A stretch of DNA of 64,000 nucleotides, from positions 1 through 64,000 of the forward strand of contig JAVGVS010000001.1 of NCBI GenBank assembly GCA_032718565.1. Reading direction: 5' to 3'. The position numbers and the translations under genes were made by a program. The stretch's first letter is position 1; each line of letters starts with the position of its first letter. Source of the stretch: Distichodus sexfasciatus. Its lineage: Eukaryota > Chordata > Actinopteri > Characiformes > Distichodontidae. Shown here one piece after another: positions 8,913 to 20,900 of this stretch. The notes beneath the pieces are model-generated. The model ran no database searches, was not told the DNA's origin, and saw nothing but the letters and a program-made list of their open reading frames with translations.

Positions 8913-11900
8913 ATGGCTGGTAAAAAGAAAGAAGCCAGTTTGCAGGTATGTTTCAGTTCTATTTACAGGTGTATACTAATGCTACGGATTCATTTATAAA
9001 TGCATAAAATAATATTTTATTATTTTTTATTGCAGGTATCCATCAGTAATGATGAGCAATGGGGTGAAATGTTGGCAACGAACGGGTTAACAGGTTTAAA
9101 CAAATTATTACTTGAATCTTATCAATATTATTATAGCTATAATTATAAAAGTTTGTTTGCCAGGGGATTGTTGATTTCTGCCTTGTCTTGTATGAGGGAA
9201 AAACAGTTATAAATAAAATAGTAACCTACTATTTCTGAGATCTACAATTTTACCTGCGTCAAAGCCACCTTCAGGTTATTGGTTATTTTGGTTACTTGGT
9301 TATTCTTTCCTGCCTCTTCACCAAATTAGCTAAAGTGTGAGTTTACTGGTGCAGAAAGCCTGCTGGTGCACAATCCAGGTGCACCCAGGAGCTGCATGCT
9401 GGTGCTGGCTGAAGTCGAGAAGCATTTGCTCCACAAAAACAAGAGCTTTGAGTGCGAAAAGTGCTGTGTCAAGCAAAGTGTTACTAGCTTGCGGATATAG
9501 TTCACCAGAACCTTCCTGTAATTCTGGTTCCAAACTGGTGAAATTTTTGTTCAACTTGTTGTCAAGTTTGTTTCTGCTTTCTCTTTTATAGTGGTGGATG
9601 TGTTCCAGCAGTGGTGCGGACCCTGTCGCGCTGTTGTCAGCCTATTTAGAAAAATCAAAAATGAACTTGGAGATGACAACTTACACTTCGCAGTTGTAAG
9701 TTGGCATCTACATTTGACCCCAAAATTACACAAATTCCACATTTAATCACATATAAACATGTCTGGTCACAAGTAAAATGGGTCTTGAAGGACTATCTTA
9801 AGAGGTGAATGATTAGAAGAGTTTTGCAATTGAAGGATAGTAGCTGCATTTGACACAATTACAATATGTACAGTATGTAAACCATAGAACATATTATATG
9901 GAGTGACAATGATATTAACTGGTCTGTCTGGAACTTAAGATGTGTTTGGACCAGTGACCAGCATAAAACCAGTAGTGATACACAAATGCACATCATGAAC
10001 CAATTTCACATCTGTATTTGTCTATGCTAATTTTTGTCCAAGTTTCTTCATAGCCTTGAAATGTATTCTTTTATCATCTCCTTATATTAATTGTCCTTTT
10101 GGGATTTTTATCATAATAAATCAGATTTTACCTCCTAAGGCAGACGCTGACAGTATTGATGCACTTGAGAAGTACAGGGGAAAGTGTGAGCCCACCTTCT
10201 TGTTTTATGGTGTAAGTCTATATTATAGATATTTGGGTATTGTAGACATGCATAATTTCATTTAATGCTAGTCAAATACAGCCAAAAAAGATGAGAACAT
10301 TTCCAGTAATGCAAAAAAATGTAACCTATCCCAAGAATAAAGTTTATGCTACAACTGAACTTAAGAGCAGTGTGTGTGTGTGTAGGGTGGAGAGCTGGTG
10401 GCTGTGTTGCGGGGAGCCAATGCTCCGTTCCTACAGAGGTTGGTGGTGGAGGAACTGGCCAAAGAGAAGCGAGTGCTGGAGCAGGGCGCTCAGCGTATTG
10501 TGGTGAGTTCTGCTATGCCACAGATATGCAGACTACTCCCACAGCATGCCTTAACTATCCTGAATTCCAGAATATTACATAAAAATGGAGTTATAAAAGT
10601 TTGAAAAAAGATCCTGCCTAAAACCTTCCCCTACTAAATAAATAACTTTCTGTACATAATTCTTTTCACTTTGGTTTCCAGAAGCCACAATTTTTTTTGC
10701 CTTCTTTCCATTTCAAAATGGCACAGTAGTTATTTGACTCTTTATGCAGGAATTCTAAGTACAGTTAGTTTTTGTCCAGTTCTGCTGTTTTACACATTAT
10801 ATAAATATATGCACTAATACAGTATTTTATTATGCAGTCCACCTCCTCTACTTACCTTAACGTCTTACCAGCCTGGCTCTAATTGTTATTAAATGTGTAT
10901 ATCTTTTTTCAAATCCACCTTTCTTGCTCTGAACATTTTATTTGCAATGTCTCAGGTGAAGGATGAGGGATTGGTTGAGGATAAGAAGGAAGATGATGCT
11001 GAAGACCATCAAAAAGACAAAGATGTTCTTGGTAATCAAGCATCATTAAATTAATATTTACAGTGACTTAACGGTACTGGTGTTAATCATTACTTTACAT
11101 GTTTGCAGTGGCTGCTAACCGAGCTTATACTGTAGCCATCATCAAACCAGACGTCGTTGCACATGGAAAGAGCAATGAAATCATTATGAAGGTACTGTAA
11201 TTGTTTTGAAAACAGACATACTTTATGAGCTTTGTGATACTGCATTTTTGTAGCTGACGCTATAAATTACAAAATGAACAACCCCAGGTTTTTGTCCTCT
11301 CAGATTCAGGATGCGGGATTCGAGATTCTGGCCCATGAGGAACGAACTCTGAGTGAATCAGAGGCGCAGGAGTTTTACCAGCACAAAGCAGGAGAGGTAG
11401 AAATGTTCAATTCAAGTCACCAGGGGGAGTTAGAGGGTGCAGAACAGCACAAATGTGGATTTTATAAAGCAACAAAGCATTAATAATGTAGAAAACATTC
11501 AAACATACGTTTTGCAGAGGTGACCTAGTCATAGTATATTAAATATATGAATTAAGAGACAGTGGCTTCATATCTGGTTGTATACTCTTAGTATTAAGTT
11601 CCTGAACATAACCTTTAATCCCAACTTTCCCCTGAAAGACTGCCCTTTTAATTAGGAAATATAAATTGCTCTGGATAAGAGCCTGAGATAGCTACTGTAA
11701 AGGTGTTAAATATGGAAGAAGTATTTGGTGAGGGCCTTTGACTAGGTGATGCATCCTTTTCTGGTTTCTTGATCTGAGGAGGTTTCAAAGCATCTAAATC
11801 CAGAATATACACTGCATTAAATTTTATTTAACTATTTGTCTTGTCTGTTTGTTAACTTTTAAAAATGAGAAATTTTATGTATCAAAAATTATTCAGTCAC

Positions 11901-14900
11901 TGGAATTGTATTGTTCCAATATTATGATGCTTCTCTAAAATACAAATCCTCTCCCTCCCGTTCAAGTTGGCTTGAAGCACACTATGTGGAAGTCTAAGAA
12001 TAGAGCTGCTGACTTGGTTTAAGCTCTCCTGCTTTCGCTTGTTCTGCAGGACGTCAGAGCGGCATTGGAACACAGCCTCGGGTTTTCTTTAGCACGGATC
12101 TGTGCCGTGTATAACTTGTGGGGTTTGTGGGGGGTTTTTTTGCAGCCATACTTTGAGGAGTTGGTCCAGTTCATGTCCAGCGGCCCCTCCCACGTTCTAG
12201 TTATTTCCAAGCCTGAGGGTTGTGATGACGTGATCCCAGCTTGGCGGGAGTTCCTGGGCCCTGCGGACATCGAGGAGGCCAGGAGAGAGCATCCAGAGAG
12301 GTTACACATCCACTACATTTAAATGTTTTGAACAACCCTTAGCAAAAAGTAGTATACCTGAAGTTAATTTTGTTAAGTATGCTTGAGTATAAGTATAAGT
12401 ATAGCAAGTATACTACGGACCATGTACCATGTACCTTGTAGTGTACTAGAGAGTATATTAATTTAATACTTCTTCGGACTAAATTGGAACATTTTTAAGT
12501 TTATAAAAGTATACTTTAAGTATACTTTATAAGGTCATTTTAAGATTACAAAAGTATACTTTTAGACTTTAGTAGACTTTTCTTTATACTTATCAGTATA
12601 AGTCAAGTATACTTCACTATACTATTCTTAAGCATATAAAATATAGTATATAAAAAGTAAACTTCAAGTATATTGCCTCAGTTTTAGTATATAATAAGTA
12701 TACTCGTAGTACACTTGAATAAACTCCTTTTTGCTAAGGGAACCTAAAAACTTTCGTTGTTTAATATAGAATTTGGTTAAATAGAAATGGCACCTGCCGC
12801 AAAAGTGCCGACATGGTGTGTAATTTACAAGATTATTACATATGGCTGGGCAATATGACTCATATCAATATGATGCTTAATTGACCATTTTACCTCGATT
12901 ACGCTTAATGAATTATTATTTTGATTTGGGTTTTTTTTGCCCTCAACTTACTGACAATGTGTACTGTAAATGTGCTTGACTATTAAAGCTGGGCTTTTTT
13001 TTTCCTAATGTCTTTCCTAAGACTGTATATCTTTGTGACTTAAAATAATTGAAGGAAACACACTCAGATGTAGTAGACTGGACGTGACACACACAGTAGC
13101 ATGTTTTTATAGCAACAGTACATGAACACACACTAAGTGTTTGCTTAATTATCTGTTTTTTACAAGTATTAACAGAATTTTTTAATGATTGAAATAACTT
13201 GTGTAAGATTGTGTCGATTAAAAGCTCTGAGTCCGAGTTTCCATCAGTTTTCCAGCCCAGCCCTATGAATTCAAGTCGAAAGGTTGAATAAGTATAACAT
13301 CCCTCACGATTTCAGCTCACCCTCATGATTTCATGTGCCTCCTGTTTATTTTGCTTCCTGGCAATTCAAAATTGAATGTGAAATATGTTAAACAGTTTGG
13401 TGGTGGCCAAGTGGTTAGAACACTTGCCTCTGAACCAAGAGGTTGTGGGTTTGAGTCCCATGTCTGGCACTACCACCCCTGAGCAAGATCCTTAACCCCA
13501 AGTTGCTCTCAGGGACACTGTCCCTGAAATTAGGAAATGAAAGTGGCTTTGGATAAATGCCATAAATGTAAAATGTTCAAAATGTGCAAAAACTACAGGC
13601 TATGAACCTGTTAAGCATATCATATAGTACGAGACTAAATGTGTATTGTGAGTGTGGTTTTAGAGAGAGATTAAGAGGACAACAACCATAGAGAGGAACG
13701 AGGAAAATTAAATATGCCATTATTGATATTATATTTTTTAGACAGTATGTAAGATACAAATAAAGCATTTTCAAAACTTTTAGGCTTTGATATCAAAATG
13801 GAAAATACAACAAAAAGACAGAAACCAAAATTTCCAGTGTGTGTGTTTATGTGACTAACATTGCCTTGTTGCATAATAGGAGCGAGATCAGAGCAGCTGT
13901 GTGTTCTTAGAGAGGAGGGCCCATATTGTTTTCACAGATTTGCGCGTTAACAGATATAACGTTATGTATCCTGTGCTTATCGCCAGCTTCCCCTTCTCTC
14001 CTCCCTCGCTGAGAACCAACAGTCATGCCATCTGCTATTCTCTGTATTTCTCTCTCACACTTTCTCTTAAACACATAGCGCCTCACTCACCATCCGCACT
14101 TAAAAAGACGCTTGATCTTAAAACTTGTGGAGTTTTCACCAAGATTCTGACATTCATCAATGCTTTCTTGTATGAGGTTTGTTGTTGAGGTTGTAGAAAA
14201 GAACAGTATTTAAATCCTGTGAAGAGCGCTCTTATACCAATTTTACTGCATACCTGTTTGGTTGAAACATTAACTTACAGGGTTTATTCTGTTCTATAGT
14301 TATTATACTTCTACAATATTATACTCTATAAATGTTGCTTTAGCTTTGTATCACCTTTAACTCCCTATACTTTGTCTTCCTTCCTATTTTTGGCTCTTTT
14401 TCTTTTCACTCATCCCTATTTCTGTCATTCTCCATAACCCTGTCCGTCTACCCCCCAGTTTGCGGGCTCAGTACGGAACGGAGACGCTCTTCAACGCTCT
14501 ACATGGCAGTCAGGATGGAGAGCAGGCCAGCAGGGAACTGGCTTTCTTCTTCCCTAACTTCAGGCCGGTGGCAGCAGGCGGGTGTTCGGGCCACGCCGGG
14601 CCGGAACTGGAGCCCGTGGAGAGGACGCTGGCGCTGATCCGGCCTGACGCAGCCAGAGAAAACAGAGGCATGTGCCAGAACCATGTCTGTGTCCTCGGAA
14701 ATGGAAGCACGCACATGCAGAGAGAGAGAGAGAGAGAGAGAGGGAGGGAGAGAGAGAAATGCATATGTAGTTATGCAACTCTTCTAGGACTGGATATCAT
14801 AGCAGTAGTTAGACCTCCAGTCTTGTAGATTTACAAGTGGAAAATTAGGGATGTAACGATACATCGAATCATTGTCCACTGAATCAATAAAATATTGTAT

Positions 14901-17900
14901 CGGGACAAAAAATTCATTTATACCCATAGAAAATATACTTTTAGGGGTTCCATAGTTTAGAGCAACATTTTAGTCCTATTTTGTCTTATCAATGAAAATA
15001 ATATACATTTCATCCCAACTTTATCATCAAAGATCTATTTTTAGCTGCTCAACATATTTTTTTAGTCATGGAAAAGGGTAATTGATTCATTTTATTGTTC
15101 TACTTTTTGATGTCGGAATTAACATTTATGAAGATATAAAATTTTGTTGTAGTTCTTTTCACTGTTCCAGTTTTAAGTACATGGAATAATGGATATGTTT
15201 TTCTATTGGCAGAGGCGATCCTAGCGAGGATCCATGAGGCAGGTTTTACTGTGGCCTTGCAGAAAGAAGTGATGCTCACTGAGGATCAGGTTCGCAGCTT
15301 CTACTCTCAGCACCAGGACGAGGAATATTTCCCAGCCCTCCTCGAAAACATGACCAGGTAATCAATTTACAACGGTGTTGGAATCGGACCAAAGTTCTGC
15401 TTGACTTTCATTTTCAAAAACTATAAAAAACAGTTCCTTAATATATGGAAACTGAGAGTCCACTAGTAGTAGTGAACTCAAACTTACAAACAGTGCAAAC
15501 CCAGAACATTTGATGTGTAATAAGCTGAATATAATGGTTCAGGGGCAGTCGGTAATGTAACAGTTCTGTAGTTGGCACCGTGATCGAAGGTCGCCGGTCC
15601 AGTCACTGGTAAAGGTACCACTGAGGTACTCATGAGCAAGGTACAGCTCGCCGGGCACTGCCCACTGCTCATTCATGGATGGGTCAAATGCAGATGTCAC
15701 ACTTCTTTGTTTTGCACTGTTTGCTGTGCTGTGTTCACAATGACAAATAATCACTCACTTTCTTTCTTTTATCTCTGTTCATAGTGGCCCTGTCCTGGCT
15801 CTAGCTCTGGCTAAACAGGGCGCTGTGAAGCACTGGAGGAACCTATTAGGACCCAAAAACTCCGCAGAGGCAAAGGAGGAACAGCCAGACTGGTACAATA
15901 CACCCGGTCCATTTACCCCAAACTGATTGCTTGCTTGCTTTTGTATTAATTGTGTTAAAGCTTGAATTTAAGACGAGGGCTGGGCAACATCACTCAAAAT
16001 TCAAATCACTATATGTTTGGACTAAATGTCGACCGTATGAAATGCGTCAACAATTTAAACATTAACACAACAACAAGAACAACAGAAGAACACAAAAAAC
16101 GCTTATAAATGTTAATTCAGGAAAGCCAATGATTTAACAGTATTTAAACTGTTAGATGATTTACATTTTCATTTGCAGCATTTAGCAGACGATCCCATCC
16201 AGAGCAACTTCCATTTCCTAATTTCAAGGACAGTCTCCCTGGAGCAGCCTGGGGTTAAGGGTCTTGCTCAGGGACACAATGATGGTAGTGCTGGAGGTAG
16301 GATCCTAACAACTAGACCACCACCACCACCACCACATTTAACTATTTTAGCAGATATGACAAAGAAAAAATCTTCAAAATAAAAATGTGTTCTGTGAAAA
16401 AAATAAACCTTGGCAAGAAGAAGCATCCAGTTAATTTAACAATTGTAAGAAATACGAGTCTATCACTTACTTCTAACTTTAAAGATGTTCGGCAGCAGGC
16501 AGGCTTGGTAACAACAATTACTGTGTTTAGGATGTGCCCCAGTCTGCAGAAACTACAAACTGTGTTTAAAGGAACTTATTAAATAAATACAGTGCAATAA
16601 TATTCATATTCAAATGATACGTTAAAATATCGTTCATATTGTGGCATTTGATATATTGCCCAGCCTTACAAACCATAAAAATTATGTTAGAAAAATTAGA
16701 TTAACCAGCTAAATTATATTTTTAAAATCTTACCTACTGGGCAGGACAAATATAAAAATGAGTGTATGTGTGTGTGCTTTGCCAGCCTGCGAGCTCAGTT
16801 TGCAGGACAGAGTGATGGTATGAACCAGCTTCATGGAAGTGGGAGTTTGGAGGAGGCTGAGCAGGAGATCAGCTTCTTCTTCCCTAAAGAGCACACACTG
16901 GCTGTGATCAAACCTGACACTTCAGAGGAACACAGAGGTACTGCGGCAACAGCACCGTCTGTACACGTGTTAACATTTCTCCACACCTGATAAAGTTTTT
17001 TAAAAAAAGAATCTCTGTAGACACCATGTTATGTAGGTTAAAAAAATCAGCGTCTTATCACTATTTACACACATTTCCAGAGTGATTTTCTATTATAATG
17101 TTGTACTATTTAAATGCCTTACATTTTTAAAGAACTGACCCATTGATTCTGTCATTTCTACTAATTCCACAAGCATATATTCTAAAAAATATGAAAGCCT
17201 GTCTTTCCTTATTAGCATAGAACCACATTATGTTGATTAAGGGCTTCAAGCTTTCACTTCTTATTACTTTCCATCCTGACTGCCATCACTTCTCAGTACT
17301 TTATTGAGTTACTGAGCTTAGGTATCTGACATTTTACATTTGCAGCAGTTTAGCAGACTCTCATCTAAAGCAGCTTACATTTCCTAATTACAGCGAGACT
17401 CTCTCTGGACTCTGGAGTAACTAAGGGTTAAGGGCCTTGCTCAGGGTCCAGTGGTGCTAGTGCTGGTAGAAAAGAGCCTGACTTAACATGACTTAACTTT
17501 TGGTCCATTACAAGTTTTCTACCACTGTAGTACCACCACCGTCGCCACCTTCGCCGCCATTACATCTGAAAATACTTAAAAATACTTTTTAATTGGGATG
17601 CTGGTCCAGTTTACATTTACAGTATTTAGCAGACGCTCTTATCCAGAGCAACTTACATTTCCTAATTTCAGGGACAGTTCCCCTGAGAGCAACTTAGGAT
17701 TAAGGATCTTGCTCAAGGACCCAATGTTGATAACACCAGAGGTTGGATTCGAACCCACAACCGCTTGGTCCAAAGGCAAGTGTTCTACCACTAGGCCACC
17801 AACAATAGTCGGTTTTGAGGGCAGTTGATAGTGTAACGGTTTGAATCCAAAGACCGGTAAAGGTTTCACTGAGGCACTCGTGAGCAAGGCACCATCCACA

Positions 17901-20900
17901 AGCACTGCTCTCCAGGCGCTGCCATAGTTAGCTGCCCACTGCTCCTTTACGGATGGGTCAAACACAGAGGTCACACTTGGTGGTGGTGCACTGTGTGCTG
18001 TGCTGTGGTGTGGTGTCAAAATGATGACAAAATAATTACTCACTTATTATGGAGCAGGCCAAAGGGTTATGGGTTTGAATCTGGCTCTATCCACAACTGA
18101 GCTCCTGAGCAAGACGTTTAACCCCAAGTTACTGCAGGGACACTGTTCCTGTAATTAGGAAATGTACATTTTGGACGAGAGTGTCTGCTAAAATGTGCAA
18201 ATGTAAACTGTCAGATACTTAAGCTCAGTAACTTCATAAAATACTGTCACGACTAATGAGAAGAGAAAGTTGAAGGACCTAATCAGCATAATGTGTTTTT
18301 ATGCTAATAAGGAACGATCTGTGCTTGTAGAATGAATAAAAATGACAATTTTTCTTAAATTTGTGTAGCATCTGTTCTTACCTTAGAGAAAATCTCAAAT
18401 ATGAAAACACTGGTGAATGTCTGAATCTTTATACAAACAAGTGAGTTTTGAGGACTGTTCTTAAGTCCTCCTTCTTAAGAACAGCTTATGAATGAGGTTC
18501 AATATGTGTAACAGATTCACAAGATGAATATAAAAGACATCAGCTTACCTTGTTTGTGTAAGTCCTCTTGTTTTACACTCAAGGATTCAGGGTTTATTTC
18601 TGCACATCTGCTCCACAGAGGAGATCCTGGAAGAGATCCAGACACAAGGCTTCACCATTTCCCAACTGCAGGAGACAGTCTTGTCCAGGGAGATGGCTGA
18701 GGAGTTCTACAAAGAGCACCGGGACAAATCTTTCTTCAGTCAGTTGGTGGACTACATGTGTCGGTAAGATCTTACGCAGGGCTTATATGTCTTCTCAAGA
18801 TCATGTCTCTAACAATAAACTGCCATTTCCGAGTAGATAATTGTATGGAATGTCTTAAAAAATGGCTTAAGTGAAGAGGTGTGATTGAAAATGGAATTAT
18901 TACCATCTGACAGTGAGTCCACCAGAACCCAGGGCTATGATAATCTGTGTTAACCAAGTTGTGGCCTCCTGCCTGTGCTGTACATTTAAGAGAAATAAAG
19001 TGTGTCGCGCATCTTTTTAACCTTCTCATATTTTAAATTAAAGTTCAGATAAAGTAAGTTTGAAGGCGGTTGGTAGCGTAAAGGTTAGGGTGTTCACCCC
19101 TCTGATCGGAAGATCACCAGTTCGAATCCTGGACTGGTAAAGGTATCACTGAGGTACTCATGAGCAAGGTAACATCCCCAAGCACTACTTCCTGGGGACT
19201 GCCCATGTCAGCTGCCCACTGCTCCTTTATGGTCAAATGCAGAGGTCCCATTTCATTGTGGTGCACTGTGTGCTGTGCTGTGTTGTGTTTACCGTGACAA
19301 ATAATCACTGTGCAACTGTATTGACCCTCAGGGCTCTGATGAGCTGGATGTGTAGCTCCACACTCCAGTTAAAGCAGATTGCTGATATAATTTGAGTTCA
19401 TGATTATTAGAACTGATGAAGAAATTCAGAATCAGATTTCATTCTGATTCTGTAAAGACAAATTAATTATGCTTTTTATGGCTAACATTAGCATGATTAG
19501 TAATTGCGGTGAGGGTTGGTATAAGGGCTGGGCTATTAACCGAATATTGACTGAAACTGACGTTTAGAACCTCTGATATACATCATCTTGCCCATCAAGT
19601 TTATTCTGATTACTGTTACTTTCCCCAGTTAATGTTCGTGTGCTTTACTCTTAAAATACACTACTGCTTGTCACGTGACTCTGCCCAGTCTGTTCTGCCA
19701 CTACATCTGTGTGTTTGCTTCAATTCTTTTAAATCACAAAAATATGCCTTCTTTCATTAGAAAAAATATCCCAGTCCTAATAGTTGAGCATATTTACAGC
19801 AGACAGAGAGCTATACAGGCAAAATATATATAAAACAAAATAATGGTTTATTAAACGTAATAGACCTAGACATAGTTGGAATCTATAACATTAGCTGAGC
19901 ATATAGAATAATTAATTTACAATTAGGCATAAATCTTTATGCGATATTGCAACAATATGAGAGCTACAATTCGTGGTAGAAGATCCTCACCAAACAGAAT
20001 GACATATATAAAAGCTTTGTTACATTTTAAAGGAATCACCATAAATCCGTCTGCTGTGACATTAGTGACTATGTGTAATGGGGCTCTCTCCAGTGGTCCC
20101 TGTACGATGCTGATTCTGACCAAAGAGAATGCGGTTGAGGAGTGGAGAGCCATGATGGGACCAACTGACCCCATTAAAGCCAGAGAGACAGCGCCTGGGT
20201 CCCTGAGAGCTCGCTTTGCTAAAGATATCCTGGAGAACGCAGTTCATGGTTCATCCAACTCACAGCACGCACAGGACAAAATCCACTTCATCTTTGGAGA
20301 GATCGGCTCAGATGGAGAGGTCACTTATGTGGAAGAAAGTGACGATCCCCTTCCATTAGGTAACGCATATTAGATGTTAGGAAGTTGTATAAACTTCACA
20401 TTTCCACACAGTTTAAACAATGAGTTTTAACATGTACAGTAAATTCATCGGGTCAAAGTCTTGATCATAGGTTTGTTCTCATCATTAAAATTCACAGACT
20501 TTACTGAAAATATAGACTTAAAGCCTGAGTGGATAATGACTAACTGAAGGCAGATTTTCAGATCTGTAATAAATTGACCGGGTCACAGTGGCACAGTTTC
20601 AAATGAACCCCTGACTGGGAGTCATTTCAGTCAATGCAACTTGAGGAAAGAGTTCAAATAAGGCATATTTTGTACATAAAAAGGATTTCTAATTAATGCA
20701 AACTTGCCTTTTCATCAGAGACAGAAGAGAGCTTTGCAGAGCTGAGGAACCTCCAGGCATCAACGTCTCCCTCATTTAGTGAGCTACGAGACCAGACTGA
20801 GCCAAGCAGTGAAGGTTAGTCAAAGTAATGAGAATTCTTACTTTCCTACCCTAAGTTCTTTAAACTGTTCGAGAAATTTAAACCCAAACTTCAACTGTAT

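Noticed and set aside
13398..13470. tRNA gene
   Set aside because: The tRNA-like segment is the head of a dispersed SINE; it lacks a paired acceptor stem and recurs with the same non-tRNA body elsewhere. The same holds for the heads at 19063 and 63696.
14460..14828. Extension of nme8 exon 10 past 14667 (open to 14826)
   Set aside because: The extra residues come from a GA microsatellite; the NDK2 domain continues only if exon 10 is joined to 15213.
17639..18043. A 134-codon open frame on the minus strand
   Set aside because: It is read through adjacent SINE A and SINE B copies; pieces such as AVVGSNPTSG are translated tRNA-like heads and recur at other SINEs.
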